Origin: COMBO-56-21 sp041559015
GTDB taxonomy: Archaea > Thermoplasmatota > Thermoplasmata > UBA10834
Direction of reading: 5' to 3'
NCBI GenBank assembly: GCA_041559015.1
Contig: JBFFED010000010.1
Coordinates: 1-46,269 of the forward strand
Length of the DNA stretch: 46,269 nucleotides
This document shows, one piece after another, positions 1-8,226 of the stretch. The first letter of the stretch is position 1; the number at the start of each line of letters is the position of its first letter. Made by a program: the position numbers and the translations under genes. The notes under the pieces are model-generated. The model worked only from the letters and a program-made list of their open reading frames with translations. It was not told the DNA's origin and did no database searches.

Positions 1-1
1 C

Positions 2-541
2 TGGACGAGGGAGTCGTTCGAGAAGGCCCTTGGGAGGAAGGCCGAGGACATGGGCATGCGCTGCGTCTACGACGTGGCCCACAACATATGCAAGCTCGAA
101 GAGCACGAGGTGGACGGGAAGAGGAGGAAGCTGTATGTCCACAGGAAGGGCGCGACGAGAGCCTTCGACAGCAGCAGGCAGGAGGTCCCGGAGAGATACA
201 GGGGCGTCGGACAGCCCGTGTTGATACCTGGGGACATGGGAAACGCGAGCTATGTCCTGGTGGGTACCCCTGGCGCGATGAAGGAGACCTTCGGGTCCAC
301 ATGCCACGGCGCCGGCAGGCTGATGTCCAGGACCAGCGCGACCAAGAGGTTCTCCGCGGGCGAGGTCGTTTCGCTCCTCCAGAGCCGGGGAATCTACATA
401 AAGGCGGCCTCGAAAGACGGCATCGTCGAGGAGGCCCCAGGGGCGTATAAGGACGTGGACGACGTGGTCAGGGTGGCTCACGGCGCGGGGATATCCAGGA
501 TGGTCGCCCGGCTGAAGCCGATGGGCGTGATGAAGGGCTAG
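2..541 (+). CDS. rtcB: RNA-splicing ligase RtcB, C-terminal part (5' end outside window)
   Basis: The reading frame is open from the window edge, so the gene is 5'-truncated here. RtcB joins 2',3'-cyclic phosphate and 5'-OH RNA ends, and in archaea it ligates tRNA halves after intron removal, using GTP and Mn2+. Visible signatures are VYDVAHN, whose His is a metal ligand in the family, then HRKGATRAF, GQPVLIPGDMG, ASYVLVGT, and STCHGAGR, whose His is the residue that becomes GMP-linked. The C-terminus ends in the family-typical GV-KG tail. The stop overlaps the stop of the convergent HD-domain gene by 4 nt. Identification is firm; only the N-terminal half is missing. Confidence 0.95.
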   Translation, partial: WTRESFEKALGRKAEDMGMRCVYDVAHNICKLEEHEVDGKRRKLYVHRKGATRAFDSSRQEVPERYRGVGQPVLIPGDMGNASYVLVGTPGAMKETFGSTCHGAGRLMSRTSATKRFSAGEVVSLLQSRGIYIKAASKDGIVEEAPGAYKDVDDVVRVAHGAGISRMVARLKPMGVMKG

Positions 542-1848
542 AGGCCCAGAACCTTCTCGGCCGCCCTGGCGACCCTGTCCCTGGCAGGGGCGGGACACGC
601 GACCATCATGGCCCATTCATGGGCCCTTCTCATGTGCAGGGACGCCGCGATGGAGCTCATCCGGGAAAGCAACCTCACCCTGCCCTCGTCGAGCACGCGG
701 ACATCGGTCAGGGATAGACGAGGCTCGGACACCGAGAGCTCGCACGACGGGACGTCGATGATGACGTGGCCTGGGTCCACTCCGGCCCTCTGGGATATCT
801 CCTGCTCAAGGCCGCGCCTCCTCTTAACGGAGCCCAGGGAGTCTATCTCGTCCCATCCGTCAGGGTCGATCTCTCCGACGGGAACTGCGAAGGCCTTCTT
901 GAAGAGCCTGCGGTACTTGATCAGGGTGGCGATCTCCTCGAAATACCCTCCCTTCGACACGAGGTGGGACAGAAGGGTCGCGTCGGTCATGCTGTGTATG
1001 CGACCGACCTCGTCCCTGCCAAGCTGCTCCACGGCCTTCGCGAGCATCAGCTCCGATATCCTGACGGTCTTGTGGAAGTACACGGAAGAGAACATGAGCG
1101 CTCGCGCGACGAGCATGCCCTCGACGGCGCTCAGGCCGCCCTTCTCAACCACGAGGTCACCGTTGAACACCTGGATGGTCTCGACGAGCCTCTCAAGGTC
1201 AATGACACCGTACGCGACTCCTGTGTAGTGCGCATCCCTCTTCAGATAGTCGAGCTGGTCCGCGTCGACGGGACCGGATATCAGCTGGGAGAGATAGCGA
1301 CGGGAGTTGAAGTGCGCCTGCCCGTCGTGGCGGGAGAGCGTCGACTGATCGGATGACGCCTCCCCACCGCCCTCAAGGAGCGACGCGACCTCCTTCGGGT
1401 CGATGTTGAACCGCTCGAGTATCTCGGGGATGCTCGGGCAGTCGCCCAGACGCGCCCTCTCCGCCTCGGACATGGCCCTTTCCTCGCCGCGTATGAGCCG
1501 CCGGGATATCTCCGCATGGTCGATGCCGAACCTGTCGTGAAGTATGAACTCGAGCGTGTGGGAGTACGGGAGGTGGCCCACGTCGTGAAGCAGCGCCGCT
1601 GACTGTACCACGGCGGCCTCCTCCGGTGAGAGCCTGAGGCTGGCGCTGAGCCTCTTTGCCACAGCGAAGGTCCCCAGAGAATGCTCGAACCTGGTGTGGT
1701 TGGCCCCTGGGTACACGAGATACGCTAGGCCGAGCTGGTGAACGCTGTGAAGCCGCTGCAGCTCAGGCGCCTCCAGGAGCGGCAGGGAGAACCCCTCGGC
1801 CCTGATGCTCCCGTGGACGGAATCGTGGACTATCTTGTAGTCGTTCAC
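538..1848 (-). CDS. HD-domain phosphohydrolase (dGTPase/SAMHD1-like)
   Basis: Metal-dependent phosphohydrolase of the HD superfamily. The order of motifs matches the dNTPase/SAMHD1-like branch: HTRFEHSLG (first His), LLHDVGHLPYSH (the His-Asp pair) and PVDADQLDYLKRD (last metal Asp). The opening KIVHDSVHGSI is also typical of this branch. The substrate is not known from sequence; a dNTP or other phosphoester is likely. A GTG start at 1848 is preferred over a start 30 codons upstream, because a TATA-like box lies 27 nt before it, the upstream residues look non-coding, and homologues begin near this point. That implies a leaderless mRNA of 436 codons. It converges on rtcB. Confidence 0.85.
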   Translation of the reverse strand: MNDYKIVHDSVHGSIRAEGFSLPLLEAPELQRLHSVHQLGLAYLVYPGANHTRFEHSLGTFAVAKRLSASLRLSPEEAAVVQSAALLHDVGHLPYSHTLEFILHDRFGIDHAEISRRLIRGEERAMSEAERARLGDCPSIPEILERFNIDPKEVASLLEGGGEASSDQSTLSRHDGQAHFNSRRYLSQLISGPVDADQLDYLKRDAHYTGVAYGVIDLERLVETIQVFNGDLVVEKGGLSAVEGMLVARALMFSSVYFHKTVRISELMLAKAVEQLGRDEVGRIHSMTDATLLSHLVSKGGYFEEIATLIKYRRLFKKAFAVPVGEIDPDGWDEIDSLGSVKRRRGLEQEISQRAGVDPGHVIIDVPSCELSVSEPRLSLTDVRVLDEGRVRLLSRMSSIAASLHMRRAHEWAMMVACPAPARDRVARAAEKVLGL

Positions 1849-1872
1849 CTTGGGAAGGCAGGCTTTGACGGG

Positions 1873-1878
1873 ATATAA
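1873..1878 (-). promoter_or_regulatory. TATA box of the HD phosphohydrolase gene
   Basis: TTATAT on the minus strand. Its centre is about 27 nt upstream of the GTG at 1848, the spacing expected for an archaeal box A when transcription starts on the start codon. Confidence 0.55.
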
Positions 1879-1966
1879 GCGTATTGAGCGCGTGAATGCC
1901 CGGCAGGGGGCCGTCCAGGCGCTCCCTCGCCCCCTCATTATTGGATTTGAGAACGATGCGCAAAGC

Positions 1967-1976
1967 CTTTTAAAAA
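1967..1976 (+). promoter_or_regulatory. TATA box of the KaiC-like gene at 2022
   Basis: CTTTTAAAAAG-type A/T run in GC-rich surroundings. The predicted transcript start is near 1998, leaving a short leader that contains AGGAG about 8 nt before the ATG. Confidence 0.5.
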
Positions 1977-2021
1977 GACAGGCGAATCCATGTACTGCCC
2001 CGAGTCGCAGGAGAACCTCCG

Positions 2022-2747
2022 ATGGAGTCCCCCGATAATGATAGTTCAGACAGGATACAGACCTTCATAGACGGCTTCGATAACAAGATCGGAGGCGGAA
2101 TCAAGAAAGGCCATGTCGTGTTGCTGGCCGGAACCCCGGGGACGATGAAGTCCTCGATAGCCCTGAACATACTCTCCAACAACGTTAAGAGGAAGGGCGT
2201 GAACGTGCTCTACGTAAGCATCGAGGAGAGCAAGGAGAGCCTCCTCACGGCGATGTCCCAGCTGGGCTTCGGGAGCATAGACGAGGACAAGTTCTTCATA
2301 GTCGACATCGGGAGGCTGCGCCTGGAGCACACGGACGCCGACGTCGGCCGCGACTGGTTCAAGATACTCAAGGAGTACCTCAGGAAGAAGGTCGAGAACG
2401 AGGGGGTCGAGATAGTCGTCATCGACTCGCTGACGGCCATATACTCCCTCGCGACGATACAGAACCCGCGGCAGGAGCTCTTCCACTTCTTCGGGTTCCT
2501 GAAACGACTGGGAGTCACAACCTTCCTGATATCGGAGACTCAAACGAACGGGAGCGCCTTCGGGCCGTACCACGAGGACTACCTGGCGGACGGGACGATA
2601 CTCCTGAGGTTCGTGGACGTGGGGGAGACCGACGTGCAGCTGAGGATCAGGGCTGTCAAGATGAGGCACTCGAAGATACACCACAGCTACCTGACGCTGA
2701 TATTCCGGGACGGACAGTTCATGGCGACCACGCCGATTGCCGAATAG
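2022..2747 (+). CDS. KaiC-like RecA-superfamily ATPase
   Basis: Single-domain (241 aa) RecA/KaiC-family ATPase, the type archaea carry in many copies. Walker A is GTPGTMKSS at residues 37-45; the Gly before the catalytic Lys is Met, as in other archaeal KaiC-like proteins as I recall them. SIEES (about residues 66-70) holds the catalytic Glu pair, and VIDSLTAIYS near 131-140 is Walker B. The C-terminal part has the RIRAVKMRHSKI strand-turn seen in KaiC-like domains. The role is probably nucleotide-dependent signalling or regulation in the cytoplasm; no clock function is implied. It is transcribed from its own promoter and converges on sepF with a 9-nt gap. Confidence 0.85.
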   Translation: MESPDNDSSDRIQTFIDGFDNKIGGGIKKGHVVLLAGTPGTMKSSIALNILSNNVKRKGVNVLYVSIEESKESLLTAMSQLGFGSIDEDKFFIVDIGRLRLEHTDADVGRDWFKILKEYLRKKVENEGVEIVVIDSLTAIYSLATIQNPRQELFHFFGFLKRLGVTTFLISETQTNGSAFGPYHEDYLADGTILLRFVDVGETDVQLRIRAVKMRHSKIHHSYLTLIFRDGQFMATTPIAE

Positions 2748-2756
2748 AGAGACTGC

Positions 2757-3152
2757 CTAGAAGCCGCCCTTGATCTTGTTCCGGTCTATCTTGACCCCGC
2801 GGGGGGTGACCATCAGCAGGTTCTTGCCCACGCCCGCGACATCGCCGTCGACGTCGCGCGCGACGTTCTTCAACTCCGCGGTGACTCGCTTCATAGTCAG
2901 GTCGTCGTTGGCGACCGAGGTGAAGTCCAGGACGACGATATTGTCCTGGTAGACCTCCCTGGTGAGCGCTGAGAGGTCGTCGTACCTGAAGAGCTCGCCG
3001 ACCTTCACTATCGTCCTCGCACCCTCGGACCCCATCACGCTCTCGTCCTCGAATACCATGTCCGTGAGGTCGATGTACTGCTCCGCGGAGATGGACTGCC
3101 TTGAAGCGCTCTCGTCGGCACCGCCGAATGATTTCTTCTTGAGAATGGTCAC
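2757..3152 (-). CDS. sepF: SepF, archaeal cell-division protein (FtsZ membrane anchor)
   Basis: SepF dimerises, binds the FtsZ C-terminus and tethers the Z-ring to the membrane. The 131-aa protein has a short basic N-terminus (MTILKKKSF) that could act as the amphipathic membrane anchor. A Ser/Asp-rich linker follows, then a SepF core from about residue 43 with NIVVLDFTSVANDDLTMKR and DVDGDVAGVGKN. The C-terminus ends at IDRNKIKGGF. The start is GTG at 3152, with GAGGGA about 7 nt upstream and a TATA box at 3187-3196. It implies FtsZ-based division in this organism. Confidence 0.9.
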   Translation of the reverse strand: MTILKKKSFGGADESASRQSISAEQYIDLTDMVFEDESVMGSEGARTIVKVGELFRYDDLSALTREVYQDNIVVLDFTSVANDDLTMKRVTAELKNVARDVDGDVAGVGKNLLMVTPRGVKIDRNKIKGGF

Positions 3153-3186
3153 TGTGCATCCCTCTGGTTCTGTAATAATCGTGTCT

Positions 3187-3196
3187 GGATATAAAG
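3187..3196 (-). promoter_or_regulatory. TATA box of sepF
   Basis: CTTTATATCC on the minus strand, about 40 nt upstream of the GTG start. The predicted transcript start near 3165 leaves a leader of about 12 nt that holds the GAGGGA ribosome-binding site. Confidence 0.55.
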
Positions 3197-3419
3197 ACTC
3201 CTATGCATGGCCAGGCAGCCAGTTTTTCCGCTCTGCCAACGAAGGGTCGAGGGCAGAGAGAGAATGCCTGGACCGCTTCACGCGCGTGGCCTGGTAGCCG
3301 CACCAGTAGTCCTCTGCGAAGAGATCGAGTGAGACGGCGGACTGAATCGTTGAGACTCGAGAGCTCCCAAGGATTGCATGAAGGCGGCAGGCGCAGGCCC
3401 CATGTCACCGTGTCGACAA

Positions 3420-3716
3420 TTACCCTCGAACCGCGCGCGCAAGCCAGCACAATAAGATGGCCATGAGGACAGTGAAGGCACACGAGAGGATGAGCCAGAG
3501 AGACAAAGCGCCACGTGAGTCGAGATGAGGCTCGATTGTCGAAAGTGGCAACGCGTCCCTGACGAGCAGGAAGAACCCGATGAACACTAGAGACATCATC
3601 AGGCATGAGGCAATCCCATTCGGACTCCTCTTGCGAGACAGCTCATTCCTTCAGTCCCACAGGAGCTTACCGTCTTTGCCCACTGGGGGTATTCGCGGCA
3701 TTCCAGGGTGAATCAT
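3420..3716 (-). pseudogene. Small two-helix membrane protein with an in-frame TGA
   Basis: Read from ATG 3716 (GGGAGG just upstream, weak TATA CATAAACA at 3753-3760), the frame gives 21 residues ending KLLWD. A TGA follows at 3651-3653, then 76 more codons in the same frame to TAA at 3420. The downstream part begins RNELSRKRSPNGIA and has two hydrophobic segments: MMSLVFIGFFLLV and a second containing LWLILSCAFTVLMAILLCWL. Codon use (AGG Arg, G/C-ending codons) matches neighbours. If real, it is a gene broken by a TGG-to-TGA change or read error. A shorter intact form starting at ATG 3599 (59 aa, both helices) is equally possible. Family not recognised. The rest of the 3153-3816 interval shows nothing else convincing. 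Confidence 0.4.
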
Positions 3717-3816
3717 TTCCTCCCTTTTGCGAGTCACGATTTGTGCAGGCCCTGTTTATGAGCCTGCGCGTGGAATGCCACCGCATGAGCCGCGGGCAGT
3801 CACAGCCGACGGAATA

Positions 3817-4344
3817 TCAGACTTCGGTGTCCTCAAGCTGCGACTTGGAGTCCTGCTCGTCGAGAAGCCAAAGCTTGTCGCCCACATGATGTATGGCCGC
3901 GACGGCCTTACCCTTCTCCTTGCGCTGGAGGACAGTCGCGTCGACCAGGGCGCGGCCGACGGAAAGGGGGCGCATGTTCTTCTCGTCCCTGACCCAGACA
4001 AGGTCGCCTTCCCTGATCGAGGCGTCGCTCCCGACCACGCCAGGGCCCATGACATCAGCGCCGTTGTAGACGAACTTCACCGCGCCCATGTCCACGGTCA
4101 CGAATCTCCTGGAAGCGCCGTACCTCAGAAGTCCCCTCACGGTAAGGAACGGCTCATCCCCGGGGAGGAAGGCGAGTATCTTGCCGTCGATGAAGATCAC
4201 ATCGAAATCGGGCCCCTCGGCCATGTCCACAGTGTCCGACGGCCCGAAGGACTTGGTGCCCAGGGCGTCGTCTATCTTGGAGGCCAGCCCGGATATCTCC
4301 TTCTGGCGCAGCCTGTGCCTCTTCCTCAGGCGTATGCCGCTCAT
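3817..4344 (-). CDS. PUA-domain RNA-binding protein (DUF1947-like)
   Basis: The 175-aa protein has a basic N-terminal helix region (RLRKRHRLRQKE) and a core typical of archaeal DUF1947/PUA proteins. A C-terminal PUA domain lies at about residues 85-160, with VTVDMGAVKFVYNGADVM, PGVV and REGDLVWV. PUA domains bind structured RNA, mainly tRNA or rRNA, and the eukaryotic relatives MCT-1/DENR act with ribosomes. A catalytic domain is absent, so this is a stand-alone RNA binder. The start codon overlaps the stop of the TPR gene (ATGA), so the two are translationally coupled. Confidence 0.8.
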   Translation of the reverse strand: MSGIRLRKRHRLRQKEISGLASKIDDALGTKSFGPSDTVDMAEGPDFDVIFIDGKILAFLPGDEPFLTVRGLLRYGASRRFVTVDMGAVKFVYNGADVMGPGVVGSDASIREGDLVWVRDEKNMRPLSVGRALVDATVLQRKEKGKAVAAIHHVGDKLWLLDEQDSKSQLEDTEV

Positions 4345-6476
4345 CTCGCCCCTCCGGACATGAACTCTTCGACTGGCACGCCCGCGGACTTCGCGAGCGC
4401 CCTCGCCTCCGCAAGCTCGGCCTCGGCCAATGGCTTCTTGCCGATGGACTTGTAGGCAACCGCCTTGATCCTGTGGGGCTCCCAGTCATGTCTGTCTATC
4501 CCGATGGCCCTGTCCGCAGTGAGTAGCGCCGACTTGGCGCTCCCCAGGGCGAGCCGGACCCGGGACAGCCCCACAGCTGCCGTTATGTTCGAGGGACTTG
4601 CCTCGAGCGCCAGGGAGTAGACCCTCGCGGCTTCCTCGAGATCCCTCTCAGACTCCAGGGACTCCGCCTCCGCGACCAGCGCCCGGGATGCCTCCTCCCC
4701 TCTAGCGCGCTCGGAAAGCTCCTTGGGGACGCCCGCAGGCTCTCCCTTCGCGGACGACAGACGCGCCTTGACTGCGAGGTACTTGTGGTTCTCCTCCATC
4801 TGGTCCGCGATTAGCGCAAGGACGCGCTCTGCTGAAGAGATCTCCCCGGCGTCCACGAGGAACCTTGCGTACTCGAGCTTCTCCCGCGGGTCAAGGACTG
4901 ACTCCGCAGCCTGCCTCACCGCCCTCGGGAGGTCCCACCGGTTCAGCGTGCGCCTCAGCTCGAGCACCTTCGGGACGCTGGCATCGCTCAGCCGCCCGGA
5001 GACCACGACCGACTCGAAATTGGCCAGGGCCTCCTCGAACCTGCCCACCCTGTGGAGCACCTCGCCCCTGCGCATGATTGCGAACAGGCCGCCTGAGGTC
5101 TCCGACCTGACACTGTCCAGGCACCTCAGCGCCATCTCGAAGGACGCCTGTGAGGCCTCGTAGTCGCCAACGGCTAGGAGTATCTCTGCCCTGGCCGTCC
5201 AGCCCTGGTCGTACTCGGGGTTGATGGACAGCGCCTCCTCCACGGCCATGAGGGCCTCGTCCCACCTGCCCAGCTGACCCGCGATCTCAGCGCGGGCCTT
5301 CCAGGCCTCGTCGTAGGACGGGTTCAGGTCCAGGGATTCGAGCACGAGGTCATACCCCTGCTCGAGGTCCCCCGTGACGGCCTTGCAGACGCCCTTGGCG
5401 TACAAGGCGTAGTCGAAGGACGGCCTGATCTCAAGCGAGCGGTCGTGATACGGGATCGCCTCGCAGTGCATGTGCATCTTCTCAAGGGCGTTGCCGATGT
5501 TGTTCCACGCTATCTCGTAGTCGTGGTCCACCTTGATCGCCTCGACGAACTTCGGTATCGACTCCGCATACCTGCCGAGGTTGTAGAGCGCATTGCCCAG
5601 GTTGTTCCAGAGCACTTTGTCATTCGGGTCGATATCGATTGCCCTGCGATAGCTGTCGACCGCTTGTTCGAGTATGTCAGCCCCGTGGTACGCATACCCC
5701 TTGTTGTACCACGCGTGCTTGTACCCAGGATCGATAGAGAGCGCCTTGTCGAAGCACTCTATCGCCTTGTCCAGATATCCGGCGACGAAGTAGGTGTACC
5801 CCATGTTGTTCCATATCTCTTTGTCGTCGGGCGTAATCGTAAGCGCCTTCTCGAAGGTGTCTATCGCCTTCGCGAACGCGCCCATCTCGTGCTCCACGTT
5901 GCCCCTGTGAGCGAGCCCGAGCGCGGAATCTGGGTGAGACGCGACGTACTTCTCACACCTCTCGAGGGCCTCCTCGAGCAGCCCGGACTCCATGTACAGC
6001 TCCACCTGGGTGAGGAGCACTATGTCGTCATGCGAGGCGAAGGCGTCAAGGCGCCTTGTGGCTGCCTTGGCCTTCCTGGTCTTCCCCAGCCGTGCATACG
6101 ACGCCGCCAGGCCCGACCAGTTCTCCCTCCGGTCGGGCTTCAGGGCGGCCGCGCGGGAGTAAGCGTGCGCTGCGGGCCTGTACGCCTCCTGCGTGTAGAG
6201 CGAATTGCCCAGGTTATGCCACGCGAGCTCATAGGACCTGGAGATGGAAGTGGCCTTCGTGTAGCTGGCGACGGCCTCGGCGTTCCGCCCGAGGGCGTCG
6301 AGAGCGGCACCCTTGTTGTTGAGCACTATCTCGCTCTCCATGCCCGAGTCTATCGCCTTATCGAACATCTCAAGCGCAAGCCCATAATCGCCCGCGTCAT
6401 ACGCAGCGTTGCCCCTGACGAAGAACTCCTCGCCTAGGTTCTTGCGGGCCGGCCCGGCTGTGACCTCTGCTGACAA
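4341..6476 (-). CDS. Large tetratricopeptide-repeat (TPR) protein
   Basis: 711-aa soluble protein built almost entirely of 34-residue TPR units, clear over at least residues 18-440. Examples are AWHNLGNSLYTQEAYRPAA, IWNNMGYTYFVAGYLDKAI, AWYNKGYAYHGADILEQAV and LWNNLGNALYNLGRYAESI. The last third is more divergent but still helical. TPR arrays are protein-protein scaffolds; the partner is not given by sequence. No signal peptide or membrane segment is seen. The start is a TTG at 6476; a weak AT-rich box (CTATCTAT, 6500-6508) sits at leaderless distance. Its stop overlaps the PUA start, so the RNA-binding protein is a plausible functional partner. Confidence 0.85.
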   Translation of the reverse strand: MSAEVTAGPARKNLGEEFFVRGNAAYDAGDYGLALEMFDKAIDSGMESEIVLNNKGAALDALGRNAEAVASYTKATSISRSYELAWHNLGNSLYTQEAYRPAAHAYSRAAALKPDRRENWSGLAASYARLGKTRKAKAATRRLDAFASHDDIVLLTQVELYMESGLLEEALERCEKYVASHPDSALGLAHRGNVEHEMGAFAKAIDTFEKALTITPDDKEIWNNMGYTYFVAGYLDKAIECFDKALSIDPGYKHAWYNKGYAYHGADILEQAVDSYRRAIDIDPNDKVLWNNLGNALYNLGRYAESIPKFVEAIKVDHDYEIAWNNIGNALEKMHMHCEAIPYHDRSLEIRPSFDYALYAKGVCKAVTGDLEQGYDLVLESLDLNPSYDEAWKARAEIAGQLGRWDEALMAVEEALSINPEYDQGWTARAEILLAVGDYEASQASFEMALRCLDSVRSETSGGLFAIMRRGEVLHRVGRFEEALANFESVVVSGRLSDASVPKVLELRRTLNRWDLPRAVRQAAESVLDPREKLEYARFLVDAGEISSAERVLALIADQMEENHKYLAVKARLSSAKGEPAGVPKELSERARGEEASRALVAEAESLESERDLEEAARVYSLALEASPSNITAAVGLSRVRLALGSAKSALLTADRAIGIDRHDWEPHRIKAVAYKSIGKKPLAEAELAEARALAKSAGVPVEEFMSGGAR

Positions 6477-6529
6477 GCACCGATGCCATGTGTGATTGGA
6501 TAGATAGTCTTTGTGCGCCCAGCACGAAA

Positions 6530-6538
6530 GTTTATATC
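6530..6538 (+). promoter_or_regulatory. TATA box of the DUF4130-like gene
   Basis: GTTTATATC, with a predicted transcript start near 6561 just ahead of the ATG at 6574. This rules out upstream in-frame start codons that would lie 5' of the box. Confidence 0.5.
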
Positions 6539-6573
6539 AGGCGTTGCGGATAATTCACCGACAGGACCCACAC

Positions 6574-7362
6574 ATGATAATGCTCTTCAAGCCCTCCCCG
6601 AAGTCGATGGTCAAGGCCTTCCTCGCAAGCAGGCTGCGCAAGGCGAAACCGGTCGAGGACCTCCCCTCGAATAGGTTCTACTTCGAGGAGACCGTGGAGG
6701 CCGATTCACTGGACTACGACTCCCTGTACGCTGAGTACAAGGAGGCTTTCGGGGGGCTCGACTTCCTTGAGGACCAGAAGCTCTGGGAGATCCTGGAAGA
6801 CGAGGTGTTCTGGGCCTCCCGGTTCAGCTCCCTGGACAGGTTCCAGCTCATATTCAGGGTCCTTCAGCAGATAGAGAGGACGGGCACGAAGGGCTACCTC
6901 GCGCAGCAGTCCCCGGAGGCCAAGGAGATGAAGGACAGGGTCCGGAGGGTCACTGGGGAGTTCAGGAGGGCCAAGCAGTTCATCGCCTTCGCGGAGGACC
7001 AGGCGAACAAGGTGCTGATAGGCAAGGCGAGCTTCGAGCACAGGATCCTTGACCTGGTGCTGAGGCACTACGCGAAGAGGAACCCAGGGTTCACGATAGC
7101 GCTCCTCGACGACGAGCACGCGCACATATGCTACAAGGACGAGATACTCATCGACGCGAGGAAGAAATTCCCGGAGAGACCGGGGAGGCGCGATTCGGCG
7201 AGGTACTGGATGCTCCTGACGGACCTCAAGCACATGGAGTCCAAGAAGGACAGGGACTACTATGGCTGGGAGCGCCCTGTCAACTACGACCGATGGGTAT
7301 CCGACGGCGCTGAGACGTACGGCACGGTCCCCAAGGTGACCTTGGACGATTTTGCCAAGTGA
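6574..7362 (+). CDS. DUF4130-like protein
   Basis: 262-aa soluble protein. The middle and C-terminal parts (from about residue 115) resemble DUF4130. A basic RRVTGEFRRAKQFIAFAEDQ stretch is followed by EHRILDLVLRHYAKRNPGF and a TIALLDDEHAHICYKDE strand pair, matching the family pattern of an R-x-F-I-x-F core, a histidine-led helix and a self-contained 'HFA-R-P' segment. In bacteria this domain is often found with a radical-SAM DNA-repair-type partner; none is adjacent here. The N-terminal 110 residues are acidic and unrecognised. ATG 6574 was chosen from the TATA box position; ATG 6580 is also possible. Assignment is by pattern memory only. Confidence 0.5.
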   Translation: MIMLFKPSPKSMVKAFLASRLRKAKPVEDLPSNRFYFEETVEADSLDYDSLYAEYKEAFGGLDFLEDQKLWEILEDEVFWASRFSSLDRFQLIFRVLQQIERTGTKGYLAQQSPEAKEMKDRVRRVTGEFRRAKQFIAFAEDQANKVLIGKASFEHRILDLVLRHYAKRNPGFTIALLDDEHAHICYKDEILIDARKKFPERPGRRDSARYWMLLTDLKHMESKKDRDYYGWERPVNYDRWVSDGAETYGTVPKVTLDDFAK

Positions 7363-7460
7363 ACCATACAAGCGGTCGCATGCGGGCGCCTGCGCATTAT
7401 AACACCGCCATATCTGACGAATCCCGGGTCTGGGCCCGCAATGTTGATAAGCTGAGACGG

Positions 7461-7470
7461 GTATTTAAAC
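7461..7470 (+). promoter_or_regulatory. TATA box of the histidine-kinase/receiver operon
   Basis: GTATTTAAAC, with a predicted transcript start near 7493. This is a few nt before the TTG start at 7501. Confidence 0.5.
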
Positions 7471-7500
7471 CCAGTCGGGGCATCACCAGGGTAGGTCATC

Positions 7501-8226
7501 TTGACCGAAAGCAAACCGAGTCCGGGCAGGGAAAGCCATCTCGCGTTCTACATGGACCTAGTGGGTCATGACATCATCAACAACAATCAGGCCGTGCTCG
7601 GGTACCTGGAGCTCGTCCTTGCGAACCCGAACTGCGACAAGACCTTGAGGGGTTATGCCGAGAAGGCCTTCACCCATGTCCGCACGTCGACCATGCTCGT
7701 GGAGAACATCAAGAGACTGCTCGCGACTAGCACCTGCGACGAGGCATCCCTGGGGCCGACAGACCTGAGAACCGTGCTCGACAGGTCGGAGAGGGATCTT
7801 TCGAGGTTCTTCCCGGACAGGACGATACGCGTACAGCTCGGACGGCTGCCGGACGAGATACGCGTGCTCGGCAGCGCGGCCGCCAAGGACCTCATGATGA
7901 ACGCGATGGTCAGCGCGGTCCGACTTGACCCGAAGAAGGAAGTCGACCTGCGCGTGATGGCCGGACCGGGCGCGTTCGGAGGTAAGGACTGCTGGACGGT
8001 CAGCATCGTGGGGCCGAACGCGCTCCTGCCGCCTTCGCTCAGGGGCAAGGACATCAAATCGGCCTACCTGCTGGACAGTTCTGTGGCCGTCAAGCTGTCC
8101 GGGCTGCTGTTCTCTAAGATAATCGCGGAGATCCTGGGAGGGGACTTCGACGCTCACCCGCTCCCAGACGCAAAGGACGATGTCGGCGCGGAACTGACGA
8201 TAACACTCAGGAGGGCGGACAACTGA
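7501..8226 (+). CDS. Degenerate histidine-kinase-like protein
   Basis: The 241-aa protein has the plan of a sensor-kinase core without a sensor. The H-box-like DLVGHDIINNNQAVLGYLEL spans residues 19-38, with His23 as candidate phosphoacceptor. A helical region follows, then an ATPase-like domain with an N-box-like stretch (AAKDLMMNAMVSAVR, about 126-140) and a final G2-like LLFSKIIAEILGGDF. The usual G1 box (DxGxG) is replaced by SIVGPNALLPP, so ATP binding may be lost. It has no membrane segment or PAS/GAF domain, so it may be a phosphotransfer protein or pseudokinase. It starts with TTG 7501 and overlaps the receiver gene by 1 nt. Confidence 0.65.
   Translation: MTESKPSPGRESHLAFYMDLVGHDIINNNQAVLGYLELVLANPNCDKTLRGYAEKAFTHVRTSTMLVENIKRLLATSTCDEASLGPTDLRTVLDRSERDLSRFFPDRTIRVQLGRLPDEIRVLGSAAAKDLMMNAMVSAVRLDPKKEVDLRVMAGPGAFGGKDCWTVSIVGPNALLPPSLRGKDIKSAYLLDSSVAVKLSGLLFSKIIAEILGGDFDAHPLPDAKDDVGAELTITLRRADN

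Noticed and set aside
2719..3606. Minus-strand frame of 295 codons around sepF
   Set aside because: It overlaps sepF in another frame and translates into Arg-rich sequence without features; the sepF frame is the real one.
3651..3653. TGA read as selenocysteine in the small membrane protein
   Set aside because: No SECIS-like element or selenoprotein machinery is visible, and the context fits a Trp codon or a nonsense change better.
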